Position numbers and translations under genes: made by a program. From Symbiodinium natans (Eukaryota; Sar; Dinophyceae; Suessiales; Symbiodiniaceae), in NCBI GenBank assembly GCA_905221605.1, contig CAJNDS010002113.1, positions 1,120,524 through 1,182,523 of the forward strand: a DNA stretch of 62,000 bases, written 5' to 3'. Of this stretch, positions 1 to 9,802 are shown one piece after another (the stretch's first letter is position 1; every line of letters begins with the position of its first letter). The notes under the pieces are model-generated. The model made no database searches. It saw only the letters and a program-made list of their open reading frames with translations, and was not told where the DNA came from.

Positions 1-233
1 GCCCGAACCGCTACTTGCGCAACACCAGCTGACAGCACATGTTTTGAGCCAGCATAGACAATGGCTGTACAAAGCTGCCGTATATACTCTGACCAAGCCA
101 GGGATCCTGGAATGTATGCTGCTGGGCTAGGGACTTCAGAGCGCAAGAACCCTAAGCCCTAGACCCTAAACCCTAAACCCTAATAATAAAGGTACTCGTA
201 CATGGACCCTTAGGGTTCAGCTTGGGGTGACAG

Positions 234-310
234 GGCGGCGAGCGCATGGCGGTTGCCAAAACGGCCGACGGCTTGGAGGAGGCCCTCCTCCCCCCTCGCC
301 CCAAACAGGG
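234..310 (+). CDS. Exon of unknown gene (upstream part outside window)
   Basis: A short open island between a CCCTAAA block (160-181) and a TTTAGGG block (from 311). It follows GACAG and ends just before GTTTAGGG, so acceptor and donor are both plausible. The phase-0 reading includes MAVAKTADGLEEALLPPR. The family is not recognised. It could belong to the gene that ends at 1467. Confidence 0.5.
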
Positions 311-574
311 GTTTAGGGTTTAGGGTTTGGGGTTTAGGGTTTAGGGACCCCCTGTGGGGTGGTGTGGTTGGGGTTTGGGTTGAGGGTTAGGCTTTGGTTT
401 AGGGTTGAGGGTTTAGGGTTTAGGGTTTAGGGTCCCCGCCCCCTGTGGTTTGGGCCCCCCTGTGTGGTGTGGTTGGGGTTTGGGTTGAGGGTTGAGGGTT
501 GAGGGTTGAGGGTTTAGGCTTTAGGGGTTTTGGGGTTTAGGGGTTAGGGTTTAGGGGTTTAGGGTTTAGGGTTT

Positions 575-696
575 GGGTGGGGGGGGGGGGGGGGGTGGGG
601 GGGGGGGGGGGGTGGGGGGGGGGGGGGGGGGGGGGTGGGGGGGTGGGGGGGGGTGGTGGGTGGGGGGGGGGGGGGGGGGGGGGGGTGGGGGGGGGT

Positions 697-733
<37 letters not shown>

Positions 734-753
734 GGGGGGGGGTGGGGGGGGGG
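575..753 (+). repeat. Poly-G tract with scattered T
   Basis: About 180 bases of nearly pure G broken only by single T, directly after a TTTAGGG array. Open reading frames here (poly-Gly, or poly-Pro on the other strand) are composition artefacts. The tract may be a degenerated array that lost its TTTA part, a true G-run, or a polishing artefact of the assembly. Confidence 0.9.
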
Positions 754-772
754 TACCGACACGGGACACGGA

Positions 773-820
773 ACCATATATACCCTTTAGGGGAGAATAT
801 AGGGTACCTCATTCCCTACC
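773..820. repeat. Short palindromic element, family H, copy 1
   Basis: A self-complementary core around TATACCCTTTAGGGGAGAATATAGGGTACC is followed by CTCATTCCCTAC. A second copy lies at 35430-35486. Confidence 0.55.
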
Positions 821-1018
821 ACAAAAGGGCCAGGAACAGACGAAAAAATAGAGACACCCAGAAGGTCCCATGCTTTAGAGCCATCCCCATTTGCGCAACC
901 CGAATCTCCAGAGCCGAAACCTCACACCCCTTAACCCTCAATTCCGGGGTTTGTTGAGTCCTTCCATACTGGCGGATTTATTTACTTGTTTAAGTCAATG
1001 AAAATTCAGATCGCGAAT

Positions 1019-1110
1019 AAGTCGTGACATGCCGGATTCCATCGTCCGGTCAAGGACGCTTCTTGGTGCTGCCAATCACGCTGCTGCTTGCCCTTGTGGC
1101 AGCATGTCCG
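1019..1110 (+). CDS. Possible exon with a hydrophobic segment
   Basis: One frame reads RFLVLPITLLLALVAACP, which looks like a membrane helix, and the stretch ends just before GTCAGGGTTTAGGG, a plausible donor running into a telomere-like block. A stop at 1016-1018 in that frame means the acceptor must lie downstream of it, and I cannot place it. Unknown family. Confidence 0.35.
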
Positions 1111-1162
1111 GTCAGGGTTTAGGGTTTAGGGCTTAAGCTTTAGGGTTTAGGGGTTTAGGAGA

Positions 1163-1310
1163 CTGGGCATCGCTGCGGCCCGGGTTGCTGGGTTTCCATT
1201 GGCAGTCATTGGCAGCTGGCTGGGGACGTCAATGCATGCCGCTTTTGCGGCTTCCCAGACCCACAGGGACATCGATGCCGACCGTGCTGCCGAGGCTTCT
1301 TGATGCCAGT
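1163..1310 (+). CDS. Possible exon, alanine-rich hydrophobic
   Basis: After a short TTTAGGG stretch the frame LGIAAARVAGFPLAVIGSWL runs on to an Ala/Asp-rich tail before TGA. A GT donor inside GACCGTGC would join in phase with the exon starting at 1382. All three frames are nearly open because the sequence is GC-rich, so the frame is uncertain. Unknown family; a membrane transporter is only a guess. Confidence 0.35.
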
Positions 1311-1381
1311 CGACGGCGGCTAAACCCTAAACCCTAAACCCTAAACCCTAAACCCTAAACCCTAAACCCTAAACCCTGCAG

Positions 1382-1467
1382 AATCTTTTCTTTCGAGTGC
1401 CGATTTCCTTGAAGACATCGAAGACTCAGAGGACACAGAAGAGCAGTCCCATGACATGAGCAGTTGA
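1382..1467 (+). CDS. Terminal exon, acidic C-terminus (gene end)
   Basis: It starts right after CCCTGCAG at the end of a 57-bp CCCTAAA array. The frame reads FLSSADFLEDIEDSEDTEEQ and then SHDMSS before TGA at 1465-1467. The acidic tail and clean acceptor favour a true last exon. It is followed within 5 bases by a palindromic family A element. Unknown family; cytosolic acidic tails of transporters or chaperones look similar, but nothing here decides. Confidence 0.55.
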
Positions 1468-1470
1468 GGT

Positions 1471-1570
1471 GGGGATGTTCCCCCCTGATACCAACAGTCC
1501 TCAATAGGGATTCGAGTAGGGGGTGCTAGAATCCCTATGAAGGACTGTTAGTGGAAGGAGGAACTTCCCA
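1471..1570. mobile_element. Palindromic MITE-like element, family A, copy 1
   Basis: About 100 bp with near-complementary arms: GATGTTCCCCC...AACAGTCCT at the left and AGGACTGTTAG...GGAGGAAC at the right. Copies recur at 7448, 11412, 30374 and 51029. No protein is encoded, so this is probably a non-autonomous inverted-repeat element. Confidence 0.75.
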
Positions 1571-2451
1571 AGGTATAGGGCGTTTAGGGCCTAAGGTGTA
1601 GCCTTGTAGCCTCAAGGCATCGAGCGGGACGGCGCAAATAATTGCCAGCCAAGCCCGACACCTTAAGCCCTAAACTAAACACCACAAAAGCCTGAGTAGG
1701 GTTTAGGGTAGGGTTTCGGGTTAGGGCTCCGCAAAAGCCCTAAACCCAACCAAAAACCCTAGAGAGCCTAAATGCTTGAAACCCTGAAGCCCTAAAACTC
1801 TACACCCTAAGCACTATTTTGAACAATACAAAACGGAGACCCTAAAACCTTAAACACCACAAGACCCCCACCCCTCCCCATGCGCAACCTGTCCAAAAGA
1901 AGTCATAAGGCCCTATACCTTACGAACCCCTTCGACTCCACCCTGTCCTACGTCAAGACGCTTGTCTCACGCTCGCTGCACCACAAGTCCAGCCCTTTCA
2001 AGCCAAACCCCCCCCCTCCCCCCCCCCCCCCCCTCAGGCCCTAGGATTGGGGTATAGGATTTGGGTTTCGGGTTTGGGTTTAGGGGTTAGGGGTTTAGGG
2101 TTTAGGGATTAGGGTTTAGGGTTCTTTAGGGTTTAGGTTTACGGGTTAAGGGTCTAGGGCTGAGGGGTTCGGATTTAGGGTTGAAGGTCCATCCACAACC
2201 CTAATGAAGCCCTAAACCCGAAGCCTAAGTCCTAAGCCCTGAGCTCTATATCAGTTCCACAACTCTCAAAGCCCTGCGAACGCCCTGGAACCTCCGTAAA
2301 AAGCTTTCTAAGCTATGAGCCTATGAGCCATTTACCCCACAAGCCCTGAACTAGCCCGAACTTTTCCTGTCTAGGTAGAACCCGAAAACCCTAACAGCAC
2401 CGATTTCCGAAAACCCTAAGTATCCTAAAGCCCTCAACGGCCCGCAAAGCA
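1571..2451. other. Intergenic stretch with degenerate telomere-like repeats
   Basis: It lies between the gene end at 1467 and the next long CCCTAAA block. It holds diverged CCCTAAA/TTTAGGG units and a C-run (2008-2034). I see no convincing gene. Confidence 0.5.
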
Positions 2452-2581
2452 AAACCCTAAACCCTAAACCCTAAACCCTGAACCCTGAACCCTAAACCCT
2501 AAACCCTAAACCCTAAACCCTAAACCCTAAACCCTAAACCCTAAACCCTAAACCCTAAACCCTAAACCCTAAACCCTAAAC
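2452..2581 (-). repeat. CCCTAAA array, about 18 units
   Basis: Near-perfect heptamers with two CCCTGAA units near the left. It lies just upstream of the exon-like island at 2621. Confidence 0.95.
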
Positions 2582-2620
2582 TAAGCGCAACTCCAAGAGC
2601 CCTCCCCCCCGCGCCGCCAG

Positions 2621-2686
2621 ATCCTTGAGCAGCAGCTGAGGGGATCCCTGGGCCAGTCCCTAGCACCTCTGGGCGGCCCCTAGGTT
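2621..2686 (+). CDS. Possible exon, unknown
   Basis: It follows GCCGCCAG and reads ILEQQLRGSLGQSLAPLGGP before TAG. A TTTAGGG array follows at 2703. The island has the usual C-rich left and G-rich right flanks, but the strand and the true end are uncertain. Confidence 0.35.
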
Positions 2687-3241
2687 GCCCTAGAACCGAT
2701 TGGTTTAGGGTTTAGGGTTTGGGGTTTGGGGTTTAGGGTTTAGGGTTTAGGGGTTTAGGGCAGGTTTAGGGTTTTCAGGGTTTAGGGGTTTAGGGTGAGG
2801 AATTTTACATGGTACCTACGCTTCCCGGCTTTTGGGATGCAGGGCAGACCTGCCTGAAGCTTGAGTCAGTCACCTGCCGAGGTCTCTTCTGCTTCCGCTG
2901 GCTTCCGCGGAGACGCCCGGCCGCAATGCCAATCTCGGAGTGCCTTCAAGCGTTTAACCCTAAACCCTAAACCCAACACCCTCAACTCTAAATCCTAAGC
3001 CCAAGAAAACCCTAAAGGAGACTTAGGGTTTAGGGTTTAGGGTTTAGGGTTTAGGGTTTAGGGTTTAGGGTTTAGGGTTTGTGGTTGGGATGGTCTCGGG
3101 TTGAGGGCGAGGCTTGGGGGAGATTTGGGAATGGAGTCGCGGCAGGTTTTCGCAGCAGATGCTGGCCAGTCCCCAAACCCGAAATACCCTCAAAACCCTA
3201 CGAACTCTAAGTTTCAATATAGGGAGACCCTAAAACCCTGA

Positions 3242-3660
3242 AGCCCTAAACTCTAAAGCCCTGAACCCTAAACCCTAAACCCTCAAACCCTAAACCCTAG
3301 AACCCTAAAACCCTAGAACCCTAAACCTCAAACCCTAAAACCTGAAACCCTAAAACCCTAAAACCCTAAAGCCCTAAAGCCCTCAAGCCCTAAACCCCAA
3401 ACCCTAAACCCCAAACCCTAAACCCCTACAGCCCTAAACCCAAACCCTAAAACCTGAAACCCTAAAACCCTAAAACCCTAAAGCCCTAAAGCCCCTAAAC
3501 CCCAAACCCTAAAACCCTAAAACCCCAAACCCCAAACCCTAAACCCCAAACCCCAAACCCTAAAACCCTAAAACCCTAAACCCTAAACCCTAAACCCCAA
3601 ACCCTAAAGCCCTAAAGCCCTAAAGCCCTAAACCCTAAAGCCCGAAAGCCCTAAAGCCCT
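3242..3660 (-). repeat. Degenerate CCCTAAA/CCCTAAAA/CCCCAAA array
   Basis: About 420 bp of mixed variants, among them CCCTAAAA, CCCTAAAG, CCCCAAA and CCCTGAA. Variants occur in runs, which suggests local duplication of blocks. Confidence 0.9.
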
Positions 3661-3688
3661 AAAGCCCCAAAATGGGTTCCAAGGGCAG

Positions 3689-3752
3689 TTGGAGTTCGGG
3701 GCATCGGGGCGTCTCGAAAGCCAACCACTCTTGAAGCCCATGAAGGCCCGAA
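3689..3752 (+). CDS. Possible exon, unknown
   Basis: It follows AAGGGCAG after the long C-rich array and reads LEFGASGRLESQPLLKPMK, then runs into a microsatellite. The donor is unclear. It may belong to the gene ending at 6418. Confidence 0.35.
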
Positions 3753-3767
3753 GCTGCTTACATATTT

Positions 3768-3820
3768 TCATATATATATATATGTATGTATGTATAGATA
3801 TATGTGTATGTATGTATGTA

Positions 3821-3869
<49 letters not shown>

Positions 3870-3985
3870 GTGTGTATGTGTGTATGTGTATGTGTATGTA
3901 TATGTATATGTATATATGGTATATTCTACTATATGTCTACATTATATATACATATATATATATATGTATGTTCTTTTCCTTTTTT
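3768..3985 (+). repeat. TATG/TGTATG microsatellite with AT and GA tails
   Basis: Alternating TATATA, (TGTATG)n and AT-rich runs, ending in ATATATGTATG. A (GA)n run lies just outside at 3987-4004. Cys/Tyr/Val-rich reading frames across it are artefacts. Confidence 0.9.
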
Positions 3986-4222
3986 GGAGAGAGAGAGAGA
4001 GAGAGTACGAAGAGCAAGTGGACCGTGTGGGTATGGCTTGCCCATGGCTTGCCCCTACGAACCCTAAACCCTGAACCCTAATCCCCAAACCCCAAACCCC
4101 AAACCCCAAACCCCAAACCCTAAACCCTAAACCCTAAACCCTAAACCCTATCTACCCTGACATGTTTAGATTTTGTCTCCCTGAGCCCTAAACACATAAG
4201 CCCTAAACCCTAAACCTCTGAG

Positions 4223-4286
4223 GCGGGTTGGGGGATTCTGGCGCCTTGCCCTGCGCCACTTATTTGAAGTCTGCGGCACTTCTGGG
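4223..4286 (+). CDS. Exon of unknown gene
   Basis: It has an AG|G acceptor after a CCCTAAA block and a GGGG|GTTAAGG donor, and reads RVGGFWRLALRHLFEVCGTS. Aromatic and leucine-rich content is unlike the surrounding repeats. Probably part of the gene ending at 6418; family not recognised. Confidence 0.5.
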
Positions 4287-4549
4287 GTTAAGGAGTTTGG
4301 GTTTTAGGGTTTAGGGTTTTTGAGTTTGAAGATTTAAGGTTTTAGGGTTCAGGGGTTCTAGACATTGAGGGTTTTGGGTTTTGGGGCTTAGGATTTCGGA
4401 GTTTTAGCAAGGTTTAGGGCTTTAATGGGGGTTTAGGGTTTAGGACTACCGTTTAGGAGGCTTGTGTTCTTTGTGAGGTTGGCTTTGCCCAGTAGCGCGA
4501 GACGGGTTTCACCGTCAGTCTGTAGACCAAAAAGTGGGCAATCCCTTCC

Positions 4550-4670
<121 letters not shown>

Positions 4671-5597
4671 GAAAAACCTCTTACCCCCCCCCCCCCCTCC
4701 CCAAGAATAAATATCCCTCTTCCACCAGAGTACAGTAGAGTGGGAGCCTGTGGCATGGTTCAGGGTACTTACTGGGTCTAGGGTTTAGGGTTTAGGGTTT
4801 AGGGTTTAGGGTTTAGGGTTAATTTTTTTGTTCTGGGTTCCAATTATCGCTACTTATACCCAAAAGATTTTTTTGCAGGGTCTACTCCAAAGCCAAGCTT
4901 ATGACCCCAACTATAACTCTACCCATAAGCCCCCCTAGGTCCTCTAAGTAGGCTATAAGTAGGCTCATAATTTGAGTTTAGGTATCCAAGAACCTCCAAG
5001 TAAGGCGGGGATGGGGGTAGGGGGGAGGGGGGGAGGAGGGGTGGCATGTTAATGTTGGGGGGGAGAAGTGGCGTTTGCTTGTAGGCTTGGAGTCAGGGTC
5101 TAGGGTCTAGGGTCTAGGGTTTAGGTTTTGGCCTTCGCGAAGTCAGGCCTTGCATACATGGCTTATGCTTATGCCTACGGTTCAGGGTTCACAGGGCTTC
5201 TGACCCTAAACCCTAAACCCTAAACCCTAAACCCTTGAAGCCCACACCTTGCAGCCCAGGCCACACACGTGCCGGTCTTACTCCTCGCGCGGTGTGTTGT
5301 TTTATTGTGGCGGGGTTTCCGAACATTGCACTACCCTGGGGACGAGATGAACTGAAACATTGGAGTCAGATACCCTAAACTACTGTAGTTCGGGTATATG
5401 AACCATGAAACCGAAACCTTTTCGGGTTCATTTGGTCCTCAAGGTTAAGATAAATTCTAGGATTCAGGTGTCAGGGCTTCGCAACAAACAGGTCTGGGGC
5501 GCTTCTTCGCTGTTATATGTTATTGTACCACCAATGCTGAGCTGCTCCCACCATCACTACCGCCACCACCACTACCACCACCACGACGACTGCGATG

Positions 5598-5668
5598 ACG
5601 ACGACTACAACACCCTAAGCCCTAAACCCTAAACCCTAAACCCTAAACCCTAAACCCTAAACCCTAAA
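5598..5668 (-). repeat. CCCTAAA array, about 9 units
   Basis: Clean heptamers following a CAC/GAC trinucleotide run (5550-5608). Confidence 0.95.
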
Positions 5669-5912
5669 CACACGACTGGAAAGAGCATAGCCCGAGCCGC
5701 CAGGACCTAGCATGCATCCATGGCGTAAGCACATGCACAAACACATCGATGTATACACACGTCTATGTCTAGGTCTTGGAGTACTATACTTTAATACTTT
5801 TTTGGTTCTGGTTTCCTATTATAGCTACTTCTACCTAATATACTTTTTTTTCAGGGTCTACTCCAAAGCCTAGATGTACATGGTGCAGACACGTGTACAT
5901 GAACAGTTTCCT

Positions 5913-6022
5913 CGAGGACCCCATGAACCCAAAAAGGGTGTTTGGTTCACATACCCAAATAGGAATCATAGCAGCATTGGGTGTATGACACCCAATTGTT
6001 GGGTTCATTTCGTCCCTAAGGT
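5913..6022. mobile_element. Inverted-repeat element, family E, copy 1
   Basis: The left arm CCCATGAACCC...GGTTCACATACCC and the right arm GGGTGTATGACACCCAATTGTTGGGTTCAT are partly complementary. It resembles copies at 9234, 20262 and 25364. Open frames on both strands across it reflect the palindrome and are not genes. Confidence 0.55.
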
Positions 6023-6265
6023 TTGTTCTCTTAGTTACTCCTGCAGACAGCAGCCGCAACATCTTCTGATCCCAGGAATAGGGGATCCATGGCTCTTTTT
6101 CCATGGCCCTCCAAACCCCTGAACCCTGGACGCTACAAACCCTCTAAAGTTTAAAAACAAAGAAAACCTATAAAGTCTGCAAGCCCTGTAAACCCAAAAA
6201 GTTATAAACCCTATACCCCCTCAACAAAGTCACAAAGAACAACTGCTAAACCCTGGCCCCTACAG

Positions 6266-6418
6266 GGTGAAAGGGCTGACCGGCACCCCATTAGGTACGA
6301 ACTCGCCAGCTGTCAGGTGTCTTTCTTGTTTGAGCTCGTCCTGGACGAGGAGTTGCGGAGGTTCGAGCAGGATGAGGACGAGACGAAGCTGGGACTTATG
6401 TTGAGTGGCTCTCTCTAA
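6266..6418 (+). CDS. Terminal exon of unknown gene
   Basis: It has a TACAG|G acceptor and a 50-codon open frame ending in TAA. It reads GERADRHPIRYELASCQVSF, then a charged helix-like stretch (LVLDEELRRFEQDEDETK) and a short hydrophobic end. At 153 nt it is among the longest exons here and clearly coding in character. Upstream exons may be those near 2621, 3689 and 4223, but phases do not prove it. Family not recognised. Confidence 0.6.
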   Translation, partial: GERADRHPIRYELASCQVSFLFELVLDEELRRFEQDEDETKLGLMLSGSL

Positions 6419-6603
6419 GTTATGGTCGTTGTTTTTTTTTTGGGGGGGGGCACCGATAAGGCTCACCGTGATAGTAGGAGCCGCAAAGAAAGCAGCAGAT
6501 TCTTCAGCCGTCGCTTTTTTTGGGTTTCGAAGGGCGGGGGGTTTCCCGAAGTCCTCCACTCAAGCCAAAGGAGATGACTCCGAAAAGCCCGAAGGCCCAA
6601 AAT

Positions 6604-6684
6604 TCCCTGTCCCTAAACCCTAAACCCTAAACCCTAAACCCTAAACCCTAAACCCTAAACCCTAAACCCTAAACCCTAAACCCT
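6604..6684 (-). repeat. CCCTAAA array
   Basis: About 11 clean heptamers in the stretch after the gene end at 6418. Confidence 0.95.
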
Positions 6685-6794
6685 CAGCCTAAGCATTTAA
6701 ACCCCTAAAACGGAATGCCCACGCCTGGAAATGAGTTCAAGAACACGCCTTAAGGCCCTTAGTCTGCCCCTTCTGAAGATCCTAAACCCCATTT

Positions 6795-6980
6795 CTAGGA
6801 CCCAGAGTAGGCCCTTCTTCCCCTAGGGTTTAGGGTTTAGGGTTTAGGGTTTAGGGTTTAGGGTTTAGGGTTTAGGGCTACTAGGACCCAGTGTAGGCCC
6901 TTCTTCCCTTTATTTTGGCAGGGCTTAGGGTCACTTTTAAACAGGCACCGTCTTCATTCCTAGGTTACTCCTGGGTCCAG
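6795..6980 (+). mobile_element. TIR element, family C, split by a TTTAGGG array with duplicated left end
   Basis: The left end CTAGGACCCAGAGTAGGCCC (6795-6822) is followed by seven to eight TTTAGGG units (6824-6876). A second left end CTAGGACCCAGTGTAGGCCC and the rest of the element follow, to TTACTCCTGGGTCCAG. Terminal inverted repeats are about 16 bp. Confidence 0.8.
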
Positions 6981-7073
6981 CCTTATATCCGCTTCAGACC
7001 CTACATCCCCTTGGTTTGGGGTTCAGGGTTTGGGGTCTGAAGGGGCATCGTCAAAATCTCGCAAGAGCCTTCC

Positions 7074-7182
7074 CCTGAGGGTCCATGTGCCTAAATAGGG
7101 AATGCTTGGCCTTAAAGTACCTCCTCTTTAGGGACTCATGGGCCCCAAGTACATGAAATAACAAGGTATTTGGACCTCAGGG
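7074..7182 (+). mobile_element. Inverted-repeat element, family B, copy 1
   Basis: Left arm GGGTCCATGTGCCTAAATAGG and right arm CAAGGTATTTGGACC, with internal TTGGCCTTAAAGTACC / GGGCCCCAAGTAC complementarity. A right-half remnant lies at 7828-7872. Confidence 0.7.
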
Positions 7183-7447
7183 TTCAAACCCCCCTTATAC
7201 CAGCCCCCTTCTACCCCCCCCCCCCCCCCTTATGACCACTCTTTTTTCCCCCCCTCATACCCCAGACCCTGAGGGTGCTTGGATACTTCAAATCCGGCTG
7301 CTATGGTTTAGGGTTTAGGGTTTAGGGTTTAGGGTTTAGGGTTTAGGGTTGGGACATCCGAGGTTTGGCAGCCCTGGCTTCGTTCACTACTTTCAGGCAG
7401 CTGGATCGAGATGTATATGGTTGAGGGTGTAGGGTTTAGGGTTTAGA

Positions 7448-7540
7448 GTGTTCCCCTTATACTAACAGTCCTTAATCGGAAGTATAGTAACCCGCTATTA
7501 GAATCCTTATTTAAGGACTGTTGGTATAAGGGGGGACATA
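7448..7540. mobile_element. Palindromic element, family A, copy 2
   Basis: Arms GTTCCCCTTATACTAACAGTCC and GGACTGTTGGTATAAGGGGGG (abbreviated) flank a diverged centre. Confidence 0.75.
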
Positions 7541-8097
7541 CCAAGAGATGCATATGGTTGAGGGTTTTGCGTGTAGGGTTTAGGGTTTAGGGTTCAGGGT
7601 TGAGTGGACATTTTCTATTTACCTTGAGAAGGTCCAATTTGAGAAGTAGTTTCAGGATGCACAGGCTAAGGGTGTTTTGAGCGATTTGGTCGCTTTAGGG
7701 GATTTTAAGGGGTGCAGGGGGATTGGGTGTTAGGGTGGGGGGGGGGGGGGGCGGGGGCATGCATGTTCGGGACATGGGCGTAGACCCCATGAACCCTAAA
7801 GGCGGTGAACGTAATCAAATCAGACTTCAGGGCCCAAGTACATAGTAATAAGGTACATGGACCCTTAGGGTAAGGGTTCCCCAACTAAGGGCCCATATTT
7901 CGGGACCATGTAACTACCCTCAGACTATCCCTGTTTGCAGAGGTGCCTCCTGCGCAACGCCCTTTCAGTGAAGCCGCTAGCACGAACCCTCGAAGCCTTT
8001 CACGCCAAACTCCATACATCCGAGTGTTACGGGTCAAAGCTTTATAGGGTTTTTATAGGGTGTACAGTTCAGAGCCCTAAGCATCCCTAAAACTTAA

Positions 8098-8290
8098 ACC
8101 CTAAACCCTAAACCCTAGACCCTAAAACCTAAACCTTAAACCCTTAACCCTAAACCTTAAACCTTAAACCCTAAACCCTAAACCCTAAACCCTAAACCCT
8201 AAACCCTAAAACCTAAACCTTAAACCCTAAACCCTAAACCTTAAACCCTAAACCCTAAACCCTGACCCTTAAACCCTAAACCCTAAAACC
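8098..8290 (-). repeat. CCCTAAA/CCTTAAA array
   Basis: Heptamers with several C-to-T variants. It ends 8 bases before the acceptor of the exon at 8299. Confidence 0.9.
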
Positions 8291-8298
8291 GTGCCCAG

Positions 8299-8377
8299 GG
8301 AATCCTTGAGACCCGCCGGCGTGCGCTTGAGGAGGCCGTGGAGGCGCTTGGTGCGTTGTGCGGCGAGGACACGCAGG
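8299..8377 (+). CDS. Exon of unknown gene, helical
   Basis: Acceptor CCAG|G follows a C-rich array, and the donor is GTTTAGGG itself at 8378. It reads ILETRRRALEEAVEALGALC then GEDTQ, an Ala/Glu/Leu-rich helix. It gives a clear example of an exon bounded by inward-facing telomere-like blocks. Family unknown. Confidence 0.6.
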
Positions 8378-8436
8378 GTTTAGGGTTTAGGGTTTAGGGT
8401 TTAGGGTTTAGGGTTTAGGGTTTAGGGTTTAGGGTT
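8376..8436 (+). repeat. TTTAGGG array forming an intron start
   Basis: Eight to nine units. The GT at 8378 is the likely donor for the exon 8299-8377. Confidence 0.9.
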
Positions 8437-8825
8437 TTAGGATTCACAGGGCTCATAGGGTTTGTTGGGTTTATGGGATTTAGGGGATTTATGGGGCTGC
8501 CAGGGCTTATCGGGTTTAAATGGACTATAAGTAGGGTTCATAGGGTTCATGGTGTGTATAGGGCTCATAGGGCTTTTGCAGGTCTTCACCATTCTACGTT
8601 TGTCTAGTCGGTTTAGGGTACGTAGTTGCAGAAATACGGGCTAGGTCTTTGTTTGACATGATATCATCAGCCCCAAACACCAAATCTTGATAGTTAAGAT
8701 TTGGGTTGAGGATTCATGTTTGTTGCGCGAAGCGTTTGGGGATTGGGGCATGCAGCGTTCAGGTATTTTGCTTGGGACAGGCCTGCCCTTCAATCGTTCC
8801 CTAGACCCTACCTAGACCCTAGACC

Positions 8826-9100
8826 CTACACCCTTAAACCCTTAAACCCTAAACCCTAAACCCTTAAACCCTTAAACCCTTAAACCCTTAAACCCTTAAA
8901 CCCTTAAACCCTTAAACCCTTAAACCCTTAAACCCATAAACCCTTAAACCCTTAAACCCTTAAACCCTTAAACCCTTAAACCCTTAAACCCTTAAACCCT
9001 TAAACCCTTAAACCCTTAAACCCTTAAACCCTTAAACCCTTAAACCCTTAAACCCTTAAACCCTTAAACCCTTAAACCCTTAAACCCTTAAACCCTAAAC
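8826..9100 (-). repeat. (CCCTTAAA)n octamer array
   Basis: More than 30 tandem 8-bp units, an extra T compared with the heptamer, then an abrupt switch to the normal heptamer at about 9095-9150. One unit is CCCATAAA. Such purity shows homogenisation of a variant within one array. Confidence 0.95.
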
Positions 9101-9170
9101 CCTAAACCCTAAACCCTAAACCCTAAACCCTAAACCCTAAACCCTAAAACCCTAAAACCCAAAACCAGAG

Positions 9171-9235
9171 GAGACCCCGAGTGTGGCCGTGCGATGCGTG
9201 CCGGAAACCAGGACATTCATGATGCTTCGCATCGA
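9171..9235 (+). CDS. Possible exon, unknown
   Basis: Acceptor CCAGAG|G follows the telomere-like array. It reads ETPSVAVRCVPETRTFMMLR and runs to the edge of a family E element. The donor is not resolved. Confidence 0.4.
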
Positions 9236-9348
9236 ATACCTTGGGGATGAACTGAACCCCAAAAAAGTTTATGGTCCACATACCTGAATAGGGGTTATCA
9301 TAGTATAGAGGGTATATGACCCCAATTTTGGGGTTCATTTCGGGAAGG
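9234..9348. mobile_element. Inverted-repeat element, family E, copy 2
   Basis: Left TTGGGGATGAACTGAACCCC and right GGTATATGACCCCAATTTTGGGGTTCATTTC (abbreviated) are complementary arms. Confidence 0.65.
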
Positions 9349-9650
9349 GTCTGGGTTTTGCCCCTTATGCTTGGGCTTGGTCAGAACCCTTGGGACCAAG
9401 ATGGCAACCTTCCAAGTTGCAAACCTTGCCAGCCGCCCCCCCCCCCCCCCCCCGGAAACTGAAGGACCTGTGTCTATGGTAACCATAAATCCTAAGCCCT
9501 AAACCCTGAGTACTTCGTACAGGGGTGAGTAGTCTGGTAGAATTCGGGTTAAGGGTTCTGCGGTTTGTAAGAAAGGCGCTGCAGGGATGTGACGGGTCAG
9601 GTTAACTGAGGACCGTTTTGCAGAATTCAGTGTATTCGCTTTAGGCTGAG

Positions 9651-9802
9651 TGCCCCAAGGGTCCACGTACCTTATTGATATGTACTTGGGCCCTAAAGTC
9701 CCTGAATAGGAGGTGCTTTAAGGCCCAAGTACTCCCTATTTAGGTACGCCCCAAACCCTAAACCCTACTCCCTATTTAGGTACATGGGCCCTTTGGGGTG
9801 CT
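9651..9802 (+). mobile_element. Family B element with telomere-like insert flanked by a duplication
   Basis: The element begins CCCCAAGGGTCCACGTACC. Near its right arm the string TACTCCCTATTTAGGTAC occurs twice, on both sides of a short AAACCCTAAACCCTA stretch. This looks like a small telomere-repeat insertion with target duplication. Confidence 0.75.

Noticed and set aside
537-957. Poly-Pro and poly-Gly reading frames
   Set aside because: They come only from the G tract at 575-753 and have no normal protein composition.
1019-1310. MATE-type transporter
   Set aside because: Two hydrophobic stretches in one frame are not enough; no motif of the family could be placed.
2870-2950. Coding-like stretch with SASAGFRGDARPQC
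   Set aside because: It lies between TTTAGGG on the left and CCCTAAA on the right, the intron-interior polarity, and lacks an acceptor and a donor.
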